Part shown: piece after piece, positions 34,614-43,402 of the stretch
How the letters are laid out: each line of letters opens with the position of its first letter
Numbering within the stretch: the stretch's first letter is position 1
Assembly: GCA_034506255.1 (NCBI GenBank)
Contig: JAPDPX010000012.1
Coordinates: forward strand, 62,001 to 126,000
Length of the DNA stretch: 64,000 bases
Direction of reading: 5' to 3'
Source: a candidate division KSB1 bacterium
Lineage (GTDB): Bacteria; Zhuqueibacterota; Zhuqueibacteria; Zhuqueibacterales; Zhuqueibacteraceae
The notes under the pieces: generated by a model
Seen by the model: the letters and a program-made list of their open reading frames with translations, nothing else
What the model was told of the DNA's origin: nothing
Database searches by the model: none
Position numbers and translations under genes: made by a program

Positions 34614-36623
34614 TCATTGCGCCGGCGGTCGCAATCTTTGCAGAAACACCCTGGCCGGCTGGAAAGTGGGATCTTCGCGCAGCAAGCCGGTCAGGAGCTC
34701 GGCAGCCCGGGCCGGGTCACCGGCATCGGCATGAAACCCGGCGAGATAAAATTTCGCATTTTGCCGTTCCTGGTGAGTGAGATCAGCTTGTTCGAGCGCC
34801 GCCCGCATCGTTTCACATGCCGCCGCGAGCTTTTGCTGGCGCCATTGTGCGATCGCGATTTGGTAAAGCAACATGCCTTTGTGGTCGGAGTATGGCAGGG
34901 TTTTCCGAAGGTAGAATTCCCGCATATCCCACGCGCCCTCCTGCTCGTAGGTCCTGGCCACCTGCTGGTAGGGATAAGGATCCTCCGGTGCGAAGACACT
35001 GACCGCCAGATATTCCCGGCGTGCCCGTGCGAAATTGCCCCGCTGCCAATAGACTTCCGCCATGCGATAATGCGCCCGCGACCAGACATTGTCCCTCAGC
35101 AAATAATCCCGGACAATGGGCAGGGTGGCGGGATCGCCATAAGGCCGGTAGTCGTGGAATGAGACCGGCTTCTCCGGGAAAGGCCAGCGATGCGTCATTT
35201 CGAGAATCTTCATCAGGCCGATGTCCCAATCGAGGTCGGTGACATAATAAGGCTGATCCGCCGGCTGAAACTGCGGCACCGGATCGGTCAGCCACCCGCC
35301 GGCACGAATGGCCTCGTAAAAGCCGGTGGCCATGAGATAATAGCCCGGAGGATTGGGATGGAGATGATCGACGAGCAGGTTGTTGCCCAGCAGTCCCTGC
35401 GGTGAACGCTGCGCCAGCCGGGAGCGGAGATCAACGCAATGGGCGCGGTACTTCCGTGCCAGCGCCGCGATGATTTGATTGACCTCTTCGCTGGCGCGAA
35501 AGCGAATGAGATCGCGGTCTTTCGCACCGGTGAAGAAATGCAGGGCGGCGGTTGAATCGCCCAGGCCGGCGCTGGCCAAACCGCGTTTATACCACAGCAC
35601 CGCCGCGCTGGAATCCTCCAGCCAGGCGGTGCGATAGGCGCTTTCACTTTCCGCGAACCGGCGCTGCTGCAGCAGGCTGTCGCCGCGGGCCAGGGCCTGC
35701 TGGTAGCGCGCACGGGCGTCCGCGGGCAGGGCCGGTTGTTCGCTGGCGAAGGGGGGCAGGTCGCGCAGGTTCGAGAAGAGCGTGCCGATCAAAACCGGCA
35801 CGCCGCGGCGCGCGCATTCCCGCAAAATCAAAGCGAGATTGTCTTGAAAATTGGCCAGCGTGCGCCGGTATTTCGGCGAGCCGAACACAATGGCCTGGTC
35901 GCCAATGACATTGGCCATCAACGAGGGTGGGCGGGCATTTTGTTCTGCTGCGGGCCGCAGCCACGAGATCAAACGCCGCAGCATCTGCACCACATGCAGC
36001 TTGTGCAGCTTCAGGTATGTTCGGATCAGCCTGCCATTCTGCCCCAGCGAGATGGTCGAGGCGCTGCCATAGGCGCCGTAAAACTCGTTGTGCCCCATGT
36101 AGATGATGATCATATCCGGCTGGAGCGCCAGCATCTCGGGCAGCAGATCGACCACCGTGAAACTGTTGACCGCGGAGATGCCGGCGTTGAGCACTTCGAA
36201 GCGGCGCTGCGGATAGGTTTGCGCCAGCAAATAACGAAGCTGCACCGGAAAGGGAACATTGCAATCAAAGGGAAAACCCGCAGTGGTGGAGCCGCCCACG
36301 CAGAAGATGCGAAAAACCTCCGGGCCTTTGTGCTTGACGAAGAGATCGGGCTGCATGCCCGGCACGGTTACCCGCGCGGGATCGAAATAGCGCTTCGCCA
36401 CCCATTGGTTGAGTTGATAGCAGGACTTGCCGGCCCTGACGGTTTCCAAAACAAAAGGCTCGGGCGCAAAGGCACCCAGCAGCCGCAGACCTGCCTCCGC
36501 CAGCGCCAGCAGCAGGATTGGCACGAGACCCAGCAGGATCCTGAACACGCGTTGGTGCGCCTTGCCGGGCGAAGCTGCGGGTTTGGTGACAGCAAGTTTG
36601 GAGTGACGGGCTCGTTTGGTCAT
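34614..36623 (-). CDS. membrane-anchored SGNH/GDSL hydrolase with TPR region
   Basis: The start at 36623 (MTKRARHSK; AGGAG about 11 bases upstream) gives 669 residues. One transmembrane segment lies at about 28-50 (FRILLGLVPILLLALAEAGL). The SGNH hydrolase has block I FCVGGSTTAGFPFD (Ser), block III IIIYMGHNEFYGAYG (Asn) and block V DHLHPNPPGYY (Asp/His). A TPR-like insertion sits inside the domain (about 300-370: RGDSLLQQRRFAESESAYRT, LASAGLGDSTAALHFF), and TPR-like helices fill the C-terminal third (YWQRGNFARARREYLAVSVF and following). Such proteins are esterases or O-acyl-modifying enzymes; the substrate is unknown. It lies in a glycan-degradation region, so deacylation of polysaccharide or exopolysaccharide is possible. 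Confidence 0.75.
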   Translation of the reverse strand: MTKRARHSKLAVTKPAASPGKAHQRVFRILLGLVPILLLALAEAGLRLLGAFAPEPFVLETVRAGKSCYQLNQWVAKRYFDPARVTVPGMQPDLFVKHKGPEVFRIFCVGGSTTAGFPFDCNVPFPVQLRYLLAQTYPQRRFEVLNAGISAVNSFTVVDLLPEMLALQPDMIIIYMGHNEFYGAYGSASTISLGQNGRLIRTYLKLHKLHVVQMLRRLISWLRPAAEQNARPPSLMANVIGDQAIVFGSPKYRRTLANFQDNLALILRECARRGVPVLIGTLFSNLRDLPPFASEQPALPADARARYQQALARGDSLLQQRRFAESESAYRTAWLEDSSAAVLWYKRGLASAGLGDSTAALHFFTGAKDRDLIRFRASEEVNQIIAALARKYRAHCVDLRSRLAQRSPQGLLGNNLLVDHLHPNPPGYYLMATGFYEAIRAGGWLTDPVPQFQPADQPYYVTDLDWDIGLMKILEMTHRWPFPEKPVSFHDYRPYGDPATLPIVRDYLLRDNVWSRAHYRMAEVYWQRGNFARARREYLAVSVFAPEDPYPYQQVARTYEQEGAWDMREFYLRKTLPYSDHKGMLLYQIAIAQWRQQKLAAACETMRAALEQADLTHQERQNAKFYLAGFHADAGDPARAAELLTGLLREDPTFQPARVFLQRLRPPAQ

Positions 36624-37505
36624 GGACGCTCGGCTCCTGGCAGGGACTCTGGAATAAACCTGACTTTTGCAGCGAAGCTGGCCCAATCCGCGAGAGACGC
36701 CGTTTTAATCGTGACGCACAGGGCCCGAGGGGGTGGTGCCTAAAAAATTTTGCCGGCAAACATGCGGTCAACTCCAGCAGGGGTGCACGTCACCCACGCC
36801 CTTTCTTCCGGACAACGGCAAGCCAGCATGCAAAATTCAGGCAGCACAACAGCGATTCAACCCTCCGTGTCAGGATCAAACACAAACAATCCACCTACGA
36901 AAGCAGAAATCCCGTGGAAAAAGCCATTTCGTGGGAGTCCAGTTTTGTGGGCGAGAAGCCGTGACGCCTGCGGCAAACGGGCGAACTGCGCAATCAGGGC
37001 TTCGCCACATTCGAAAAAGATCCTGCCTGACTTCGGACGGAATAACTGGCGGAGCTTGGTGAACACGCCATTTCTTCCAGGGAACAGCAAGCCGCATGCA
37101 ACATTCAGGTTGCATCTGCCTTCCTCGGCGAAAATCTGTGTCCCAAATCTTCGCGACTATGATTGTCATTTCCGCTTAGTCTCTTCTGTTCGAAAACGTT
37201 TCAACCGCGGCAGCGCCGGGGTTTCCCAAACGGCGAGGCTCATGAAAAAACCGGGGAATTCGAAGCAACGGCCGGGGCGTTGCAGGAACCGCCGTTGCAA
37301 AGGCGGCAATTGGGGATGGCGGTTTGCTCGTATCTTCAAGGTGAAATCTCTGCAGGGGGAGCAAAACGATTCATGCGAAGACGCCGGGCTGCAAAGTTCC
37401 TGCAAAGGAGGCCTCCGCGGACGCTTTGCACCTTTGTGACCCGGCGTGCATTTTTGCTTTTTGCTGCCGCCTGGTGCGGCTCGGGCATGCCCCGGTCATG
37501 GCGTG
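36624..37505. other. non-coding gap with dispersed repeats
   Basis: The 0.88-kb gap carries a partial repeat at about 36727-36850 related to 55208-55455, then a full R2 copy (36897-37110), then about 400 bases with nothing recognised. The open frames in it run through the repeats and are not conserved between copies. Confidence 0.6.
36897..37110 (+). repeat. dispersed intergenic repeat R2, copy b
   Basis: Same length (214 bases) and block order as 34122-34335. Its last 50 bases (GTGAACACGCCATTTCTTCC ... CATTCAGG) also match 55402-55452, showing that the repeat families share modules. Confidence 0.85.
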
Positions 37506-39197
37506 TCACCTGGCGATCATCAATTTTCGCACCGCCACCTGTTCGCCGGCCTGCAGGCGGCAGAAATAAACGCCGCTGGCCAGGCCGCGTGCCTGCCAGC
37601 GCAGGACATGCTCACCGTGCGACATGTCTCCCTCCCACAACGTCGCCACCCGCCGGCCATCGCCCGCCAAGATGGTGAGCGAGACCCGGCCGCCAGCGGG
37701 CAGGTGAAAACGGATGGTGGTTTCGGGGTTGAAGGGATTGGGATAATTTTGCCTCAACGTGAACTGCTCCGGCGGCGTGGTGCGTGCTTCCTTCACGGCC
37801 ACGGCCAGACCCGGCAGACTGGCATCCATCCACAAGATGCGCAGATTCACCCAGTGTTTGAGATATTCCACCTCTTCGCGATAGTTCTGCCCGATGTAGG
37901 CATTGGGCCAGACGTAGACGCCGAGAATGGGCCAGCGCTGGAAATTGCGCTGCTGGGCCTCCTCCAAAAGCAGGGCGGTGGAATCGATGAAGGCGTGAAT
38001 CCGCTGCACGTCGAACACGGTTGTGCGCAGGCTGCGCCAGCGTTCGACCAGCAGACGGGCGAAGGTGGAATCCCGCACCAGGCGCGGCCACCAGAAAGGA
38101 ATTTGAAAGCCGTCGGATTCCACACGAAAGTCGACCTGCCAGCCGTAGATTTTGGCACCGTCGTAGTAATCGGCATTGCCGAAGGCCAAATCATAATCCC
38201 ACACCGGGCCCATGGTCAGCCGGCCGTTCTTGCTGTCGCGATCCTTGTGCATGAACGCGCTCAGGCGGTAGCCGTCCACATTGCGGGAGACTTCGTTGAT
38301 CAGGAAATAGTCAACCGCGGCGGCCGGATCGAGCAAGGTCAGGTAGCCAGTCTGCGGATGATTGTAATCCGGACCGGCCATCAGGCTCTCGAAACGGTGG
38401 ATGAAATCCTGGATGTAGCTTTGTTGCGCCGGCACGAGGTCATCGGGATCGGGATAGTCGTACTGGTAATAAATGCGGTGCGGCGAGCCGGGATAGGGCA
38501 AAAAGGAGGAGTACCAGCCCTGCGTATCCGAGCCTTCCCGCTTGTCGATTTTGATGAGATAGCCGCCGGTCACCGCATCGCCCGCGACATCGGCCGGCTC
38601 GAGCTTGCTGATGTTGACGCGGTTCTTGTCGCGTTTGATTTTCTCCATGAAGATGTAAACGCCGCGGTAGTCGCCATTCAACACCAGTTCACAGAAGCGC
38701 GTGCGGCTGGCGTAGCGGCCGAGTTGCCTGGCGAGATGATAGGCCAGCACGTTGCGCATCAGCGTTTTGTCCGAATAGGATGCCGACAGAATCCAGTCGC
38801 TTTCGGCCGGCATGCCCATCAGCGCCACATCAATGTCCTTGCCCAGCGAGTCCCGGGTTTCGAAACCGTATTGCTTCTTGGGAAACATCTGCGAGCTGGA
38901 GCCGCGGATTTCGATGCCGATCCTGCCGTGATAGTGATTGAAAGGATCGGAAAGATAGTTGCGCCGGCCCGGGCCGTTGTCGATGATGCCCATGTCGGCC
39001 GTGATCTTGGGCTCGTCCACGATTTCCCGGCCGTGGGTGTCGATCACCACGATCGGCAAATTCGAGGAGGTAAATTCCACCTGCGGCGTTTGCCCTTGGG
39101 CAAAAAGCGGCGACAACAAGGCGGCAAGGTACAGCACCGCCGGCGTGGACAAGCGGCAGGCGCTCCGCAGCACCCTGGCAAAGCGTTTCGTCAACAT
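37506..39197 (-). CDS. CotH-like kinase-fold protein with C-terminal sorting domain
   Basis: The start MLTKRFARVL at 39197 is chosen because AAGGGA lies 8 bases upstream; 563 residues. A signal peptide ends LFAQGQ. The CotH domain covers about 80-390: IGIEIRGSSSQMFPKKQYGF (with the lysine typical of the ATP site), LMGMPAESDWILSASYSDKT, MRNVLAYHLA, YRGVYIFMEKIKR and the metal-site motif GPVWDYDLAFGN. CotH proteins are atypical kinases; the spore-coat member phosphorylates coat proteins, and CotH-like domains also occur in secreted proteins linked to cellulosomes. A sorting domain (RQNYPNPFNPETTI ... SGVYFCRLQAG) closes the protein. Only 30 bases after the GH16 stop, so probably in its operon. 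Confidence 0.82.
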   Translation of the reverse strand: MLTKRFARVLRSACRLSTPAVLYLAALLSPLFAQGQTPQVEFTSSNLPIVVIDTHGREIVDEPKITADMGIIDNGPGRRNYLSDPFNHYHGRIGIEIRGSSSQMFPKKQYGFETRDSLGKDIDVALMGMPAESDWILSASYSDKTLMRNVLAYHLARQLGRYASRTRFCELVLNGDYRGVYIFMEKIKRDKNRVNISKLEPADVAGDAVTGGYLIKIDKREGSDTQGWYSSFLPYPGSPHRIYYQYDYPDPDDLVPAQQSYIQDFIHRFESLMAGPDYNHPQTGYLTLLDPAAAVDYFLINEVSRNVDGYRLSAFMHKDRDSKNGRLTMGPVWDYDLAFGNADYYDGAKIYGWQVDFRVESDGFQIPFWWPRLVRDSTFARLLVERWRSLRTTVFDVQRIHAFIDSTALLLEEAQQRNFQRWPILGVYVWPNAYIGQNYREEVEYLKHWVNLRILWMDASLPGLAVAVKEARTTPPEQFTLRQNYPNPFNPETTIRFHLPAGGRVSLTILAGDGRRVATLWEGDMSHGEHVLRWQARGLASGVYFCRLQAGEQVAVRKLMIAR

Positions 39198-39227
39198 GGC
39201 AACCATCCCTTCACAGCATGTCGCTGC

Positions 39228-41036
39228 TCATTTCAAATGGGTTAGCTTGCGGGTGGCGACCGTCCGGCCCTCCACCTGCAGGCGGAGGAAGTAGATGCCA
39301 GCCGGCCAATTCATGGCCGCGAGCCGCAGGGTGTGCGTGCCGGCGGTGCGAAATTCCCGCAGTACCTCCTGCACAACTTTCCCCTGCACGTCAATGACCG
39401 TGATCCCGATGCGGCCGGGCGCGGCCAGGGAATATGCAATTTGGGTCGCAGAATTGAAAGGATTGGGAAAAGCTGCAAGCTGAAAGTCGGTGGGCGGCGC
39501 GGATGCCCCGGTCACTGCACTGGGCAGCGCAGCGATCATCAGACCGTTGAGCAGCGTCCTGCCGGCCACCGGTTTGAAATAAAGATCGAGGCGGCCGTCG
39601 GTGACGCTGAGACTGGCGAGGGTCATTTCCAAGGCACGGTTCGGACCGGCGAGCGCGAAGGGATCGAGATTGTCAAAAACCAGGCGGCCCTCCGCCCACA
39701 CCTCGAACACCCGCTGGCCGGGGGCTTGCGCGAGCGTCTCCGCCAGCAGCAGCGTCACCTGATAATTGCCGGGCGCCAGCCGCACGTGATAGAACGTCAA
39801 ACCTTCACGGCCGGAGAGAAAAACATCCGGATGCGCGGTTCCGGAAATCGGCGTGCCGGCGGGCGCCGTGCTGATGCTGCCGCCGACCGCGCCATATTCC
39901 AACCGTTCCTGCCACACTTGATCCGGCAGAAAACCCTCCTGCCCCTCGCCACCAACATTGATGTGCAGCGGCAGCGGCGGCGCCACTTTCATGCTGGTGT
40001 ATTGCAGACTCATGCGATTGGCCGCAGGCGAGCGGTCTTGCACACCATTCACCACCAAAATGTAGGTGAGTGCGGGATCCAACCCTTCGGTCAGCAACTC
40101 GACCGACTTGTTGCCCGGCAGCAGGCGCGCCGCCAGCAAGGTGGCGCCGGGCAAAGTGTAGTTGGCCAGAGTCTCCGCACTGCCCCGCTCCAGTTCCTCC
40201 GAAAAGTAAACATGAACGCGCTGATCAAAGCCTCGCGCCCACGCCAAATAGGGCGGCTCACGGTCTTCCTCGATCACCGGGCTGCCGCGATAGCCGGTTT
40301 GGGTGCTGGTGGTCAGGCAGAGAATCAAGTAGCCGTTTAGGAAAACGACATTGTCCGGAATAAAGTTGGAATTGTTGCCCTCCCAGGTGTGCGTCGCCTT
40401 GCTCCAGCGGTTTTGATCCCACGCGGTGAAATCATCCGTCCACTGCAGGGTGAAATTATCTCCCTGGCCGGGGGTGTAGGCGTAGTATTTGACCCAGTCG
40501 TAATAGGCGTAAACCGGCAGCACCGCGGGGTTGAGCGCGCCCGCCCAGTCCACCGCCGCCGGCGGCCAGAGGTTCATCATGATCTTCTGCGGCCGGGTAA
40601 GCGTGGCAATGTGGGCTTCAGTCTGGCGGTGCACCTCATAGCCGTCGATGAACCAGGCGACATAGTCCGGCGTCCATTCAATGGCATAAACATGAAAGGC
40701 GGCATGCGGGTTGAAGGCGGTCATGCTGGTGAAAACGTGATTGACCTGTCCGGGAGTGATGGTGTTGAACTGCACCTGGTTCTGATGGCGGCCGGGAATC
40801 TCGATGTCAATCTCGTTCCAGTTGGCGAGCGGATTGGAACTGCCGTCGTGGAAGGTGAAGAAGGAGGAAATCACGCCGCTGCCGGCCGCGGATTTCATGC
40901 GCACCTCGCAGCGGCCGTAGGTGATGGGGGTGCGTGTGCGCAGCTCCGCACCGCGGTAGGTTTTGATCTGGGCCGGCAGAGTGGTGGCCCAGCTCCACGC
41001 GCCCAGCAGGGCAAGCATGCCAACCGTTTTTTTCAT
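39228..41036 (-). CDS. second circularly permuted GH16 beta-glucanase with sorting domain
   Basis: The start at 41036 (GAGG 5-6 bases upstream) gives 602 residues with a signal peptide ending LPAQ. It has the same permuted order as the gene at 26519-28321: residues 24-185 (IKTYRGAELRTRTPITYGRC, catalytic WNEIDIEIPG with E75, D77, E79, then YYDWVKYYAYTPG), followed at 198-242 by the usual first segment (LQWTDDFTAWDQNRWSKATH, FIPDNVVFLNGYLILCLT). Ig-like, malectin-like (LPLHINVGGEGQEGFLPDQV) and sorting domains (LAAFPNPFNSATQI ... AGIYFLRLQVEG) follow. The I-P-G after the motif replaces the usual F/I-L-G. It starts 7 bases after the symporter stop codon, so symporter, glucanase and CotH-like gene probably form one operon. 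Confidence 0.88.
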   Translation of the reverse strand: MKKTVGMLALLGAWSWATTLPAQIKTYRGAELRTRTPITYGRCEVRMKSAAGSGVISSFFTFHDGSSNPLANWNEIDIEIPGRHQNQVQFNTITPGQVNHVFTSMTAFNPHAAFHVYAIEWTPDYVAWFIDGYEVHRQTEAHIATLTRPQKIMMNLWPPAAVDWAGALNPAVLPVYAYYDWVKYYAYTPGQGDNFTLQWTDDFTAWDQNRWSKATHTWEGNNSNFIPDNVVFLNGYLILCLTTSTQTGYRGSPVIEEDREPPYLAWARGFDQRVHVYFSEELERGSAETLANYTLPGATLLAARLLPGNKSVELLTEGLDPALTYILVVNGVQDRSPAANRMSLQYTSMKVAPPLPLHINVGGEGQEGFLPDQVWQERLEYGAVGGSISTAPAGTPISGTAHPDVFLSGREGLTFYHVRLAPGNYQVTLLLAETLAQAPGQRVFEVWAEGRLVFDNLDPFALAGPNRALEMTLASLSVTDGRLDLYFKPVAGRTLLNGLMIAALPSAVTGASAPPTDFQLAAFPNPFNSATQIAYSLAAPGRIGITVIDVQGKVVQEVLREFRTAGTHTLRLAAMNWPAGIYFLRLQVEGRTVATRKLTHLK

Positions 41037-41043
41037 GTTCGCC

Positions 41044-42660
41044 TCATCCGGTAAAATAAAACCAGACCGTGGCGACCGCCAGCGCGAGCAGAAGCGAGAG
41101 CTGCACGTCCAGGCGCCGCCGCGCCGGATTTTCCTGCGGCCCGCGATACGTGGCATATGTCACATCGACGAGCTGGGCCGCGTTGTGTGCGGGCGCCGTC
41201 AGGCTGACCACCACCAAAACCGCGGAGCATATCAGGAACAGGAAAACCGCGAAGTGCAGGAAATTCAGCTCGGCATAACTTTTCAGCAGGCCGGTCAGGC
41301 TGTGCTTGTTGATCTCAGCGACCAGCCGGCCGCAACCCAGAACCAGGCCGGTGAGCAACGCCGCCATGGCGCCGCGGCCGTTCAGACGCGGGATGAAGAT
41401 GCCCAGCAGAAACACCGCCGCGATCGGCGGCGAGATGTAGGCCTGCACGCTCTGCAGGTAGAAATACAACTGGCCGGAGATCAACTTGATGAAGGGGATC
41501 CACGACAGGCCCAAAATCACCAAAATGGCGGTGGCCACCCGGCCGACCAGAACCAGTTGCCGTTCCGAGGTGCAGGGATTGAGCTTCTTGTAAATATCCC
41601 AGGTGATGAGCGTGGAGCAGGAGTTGAAGACCGAGGCCAGCGAGCTCATCAATGCCGCCAGCAAACCCGCCACCACCAGCCCGCGCAGTCCGGCAGGCAG
41701 AAATGCCGCCACCAGAGCCGGCAGGGCATGATCGGGCTTGAGCAGCACCAGACGCCCGGTTTGCACCAGGCAATAGGCGGCAATGCCGGGCAGGACAAAG
41801 ATGAACACCGGCAGGATCTTCAAATAGCCGCCGAAGATCGCGCCGCGCCGCGCCTGGCAATGATCCCTGGCCGACAGCACCCGCTGCACGATGAGCTGGT
41901 CAGTGCACCAATACCACACTCCCAAAATCGGCGCGCCCAACAGGATGCCGGTCCACGGAAAGTGGGGATCAGAGACCGGCTGCCACATGTTGAAGAAACG
42001 GCTGCCCGCGATTTCCTGCATCGCGCCCCACCCGCCCACCGCCACCAAGCCGGTCACGGTCACCACCACCGCCCCAAAGATCATGATGAACATCTGCATC
42101 AATTCGGTGTAGACCACTGCGCGCAGCCCGCCGCAAACCGTGTACAGGCCGGTGGCCGTCACCACGATCAGCGCGCCCGTCCAGAAATCGATTCCCATCA
42201 ATGATTCGAACACGATGCCACCGGCCGCTATCGTCACCGAAATTTTCGTCAACACATAGGCCATGATGGAAATCCACGACAGATAGATGCGGGCCGCCGG
42301 CGAATAGCGCCGCTCCAAAAACTCCGGCATGGTATAGACCTGGGTCTTCAAATACAACGGCACAAAAACCCATGCCAGGATCAGCAGAATAAGCGAGGCC
42401 AGAATCTCGAACTGTGCCACCGTCACCCCGCTGGCCGCGCCCGTGCCGGCCAGGCCCACCATATGCTCCGAGCCGATGTTCGACGCAAACAACGAGGCCC
42501 CAATCACGAACCAGCCGACATTTCGCCCCGCCAGAAAGTACCCCTCTGCGCTGTCCACCACCGCCCGACCGCGCGCGGTCGCCCACCATGCGATCCAGAA
42601 AAGTGCGCCGAAGTAGAGCCCAATCACCGCATAGTCGAGCGCAACAAGCTGATTCTCCAC
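41044..42660 (-). CDS. sodium/solute symporter (SSS/SGLT family)
   Basis: This 538-residue inner-membrane protein starts at a GTG codon (42660) with GGGAG 7 bases upstream. About 13-14 hydrophobic helices are visible. Family signatures include YFLAGRNVGWFVIGASLFAS, NIGSEHMVGLAGTGA, GGLRAVVYTELMQMFIMIFG and AGLLAALMSSLASVFNSCST, which forms the sodium-site helix. The closest-looking relatives are SGLT-type sugar symporters, so it probably brings glucose or oligosaccharide into the cytoplasm with sodium. The downstream GH16 starts 7 bases after its stop. Paired operator-like palindromes lie at 42813-42851, 150-190 bases upstream. Confidence 0.92.
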   Translation of the reverse strand: MENQLVALDYAVIGLYFGALFWIAWWATARGRAVVDSAEGYFLAGRNVGWFVIGASLFASNIGSEHMVGLAGTGAASGVTVAQFEILASLILLILAWVFVPLYLKTQVYTMPEFLERRYSPAARIYLSWISIMAYVLTKISVTIAAGGIVFESLMGIDFWTGALIVVTATGLYTVCGGLRAVVYTELMQMFIMIFGAVVVTVTGLVAVGGWGAMQEIAGSRFFNMWQPVSDPHFPWTGILLGAPILGVWYWCTDQLIVQRVLSARDHCQARRGAIFGGYLKILPVFIFVLPGIAAYCLVQTGRLVLLKPDHALPALVAAFLPAGLRGLVVAGLLAALMSSLASVFNSCSTLITWDIYKKLNPCTSERQLVLVGRVATAILVILGLSWIPFIKLISGQLYFYLQSVQAYISPPIAAVFLLGIFIPRLNGRGAMAALLTGLVLGCGRLVAEINKHSLTGLLKSYAELNFLHFAVFLFLICSAVLVVVSLTAPAHNAAQLVDVTYATYRGPQENPARRRLDVQLSLLLALAVATVWFYFTG

Positions 42661-42812
42661 TTCTTGCTCCCGCTTAATGGCAATCTACGACACTTTCTTA
42701 GAGTTGGGACTGGATCATCTCCATGGGTGGAAAATGATCAAGAATGGTGCCATTGCCGGCCGCGGTTTATTTGCTTGAAAATCTTGGGGGCGGGCTCCCC
42801 TTTTTCGGGGCA

Positions 42813-42851
42813 GATTATCAATTCGATAATCCAGGCTTATCGGGATGATAA
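42813..42851. promoter_or_regulatory. tandem operator-like palindromes upstream of the symporter operon
   Basis: GATTATC-AATTC-GATAATC (42813-42831) is a 7-bp perfect dyad. A second, TTATC-GGGAT-GATAA, lies at 42837-42851, with centres 22 bases apart (two helical turns). The same half-sites and spacing recur at 33800-33837 before GH3. This is typical of a dimeric regulator binding one DNA face; its identity is unknown. Confidence 0.65.
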
Positions 42852-42888
42852 CGGGTGACAAGCGGTGAGGTGGATGAGAGAGGCCAAA

Positions 42889-42951
42889 TTGCCGAGGGGC
42901 GAAGTCCGACTTGGGCAGCGGATCGCGACCAAGTTGGACTTCACTCACGTC
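42889..42951 (+). repeat. hairpin direct repeat flanking the Doc module, left copy
   Basis: Stem AAGTCCGACTTGG (42902-42914) pairs with CCAAGTTGGACTT (42929-42941) with one mismatch and a 14-base loop. The 62-base unit is identical to 43775-43836 at all but two positions. Confidence 0.85.
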
Positions 42952-42997
42952 GCGGCTGCGGGTGAGATGGGTCACTGCCGCCGGCCCGGCTGGTAAC

Positions 42998-43402
42998 TCA
43001 ACCTGGTTGCGGCATGGAAACCGTATGCGTTTTCAGCCACTCAACAATTTTATCTTGATTCAACAATGAGCTCGCCACGTCTATCGTAAACTGATAAAGC
43101 TCGTCATTGCTGATGCCCGATATAGTGAAACCGTTGACTTCCAAAAATCTCAACAAGGCGTACAAAGCGGTGCGTTTATTGCCGTCTGTGAAGGGATGAT
43201 TTTTGATGAGCAGAAAGAATAAGACAGCAGCTTTACTCCAGAGATCGGGATATAATTCTGTACCGAATACGTTCTGTATTGGCGCAGCAATTGACGCTTC
43301 GAGTTTGCCACGATCAGCCAGTCCCCCTGCGCCACCAAAACGTCGTATGGCATAATCATGCAAGGCAATGACTTCGTCAATTGTGAGATAAGTTATCGAC
43401 AT
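42998..43402 (-). CDS. doc: Doc/Fic-family toxin of a toxin-antitoxin module
   Basis: This 134-residue protein has the Fic/Doc signature HPFTDGNKRTA at residues 69-79, with the catalytic His and the phosphate-binding loop intact. The N-terminal LTIDEVIALHDYAIRRFGG and GLADRGKLEASIAAP are typical of the death-on-curing subfamily. P1 Doc phosphorylates and inactivates elongation factor Tu. The ATG overlaps the stop codon of the upstream small gene (TGATG), the usual toxin-antitoxin coupling. It lies in an accessory island next to a group II intron and a CHAT protein. Confidence 0.9.
   Translation of the reverse strand: MSITYLTIDEVIALHDYAIRRFGGAGGLADRGKLEASIAAPIQNVFGTELYPDLWSKAAVLFFLLIKNHPFTDGNKRTALYALLRFLEVNGFTISGISNDELYQFTIDVASSLLNQDKIVEWLKTHTVSMPQPG

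Larger units (their letters stand above)
42661..42997. other. regulatory gap upstream of the symporter operon
   Basis: The gap holds the paired palindrome (42813-42851), a short GC hairpin CCCC-TTTTT-CGGGG (about 42797-42810) and one copy of the hairpin repeat (42889-42951). No gene is seen. Confidence 0.6.

Noticed and set aside
36750..37439. Plus-strand open frame of 229 codons between the SGNH and CotH-like genes
   Set aside because: Runs through repeat R2, and the frame is not kept in the other R2 copy; no resemblance to a known protein.
42951..42990. Possible third trace of the CHAT-TPR gene end (GCTGCGGGTGAGATGGG)
   Set aside because: An 11-base exact match plus partial similarity to 46390-46430 is too short to separate from chance.
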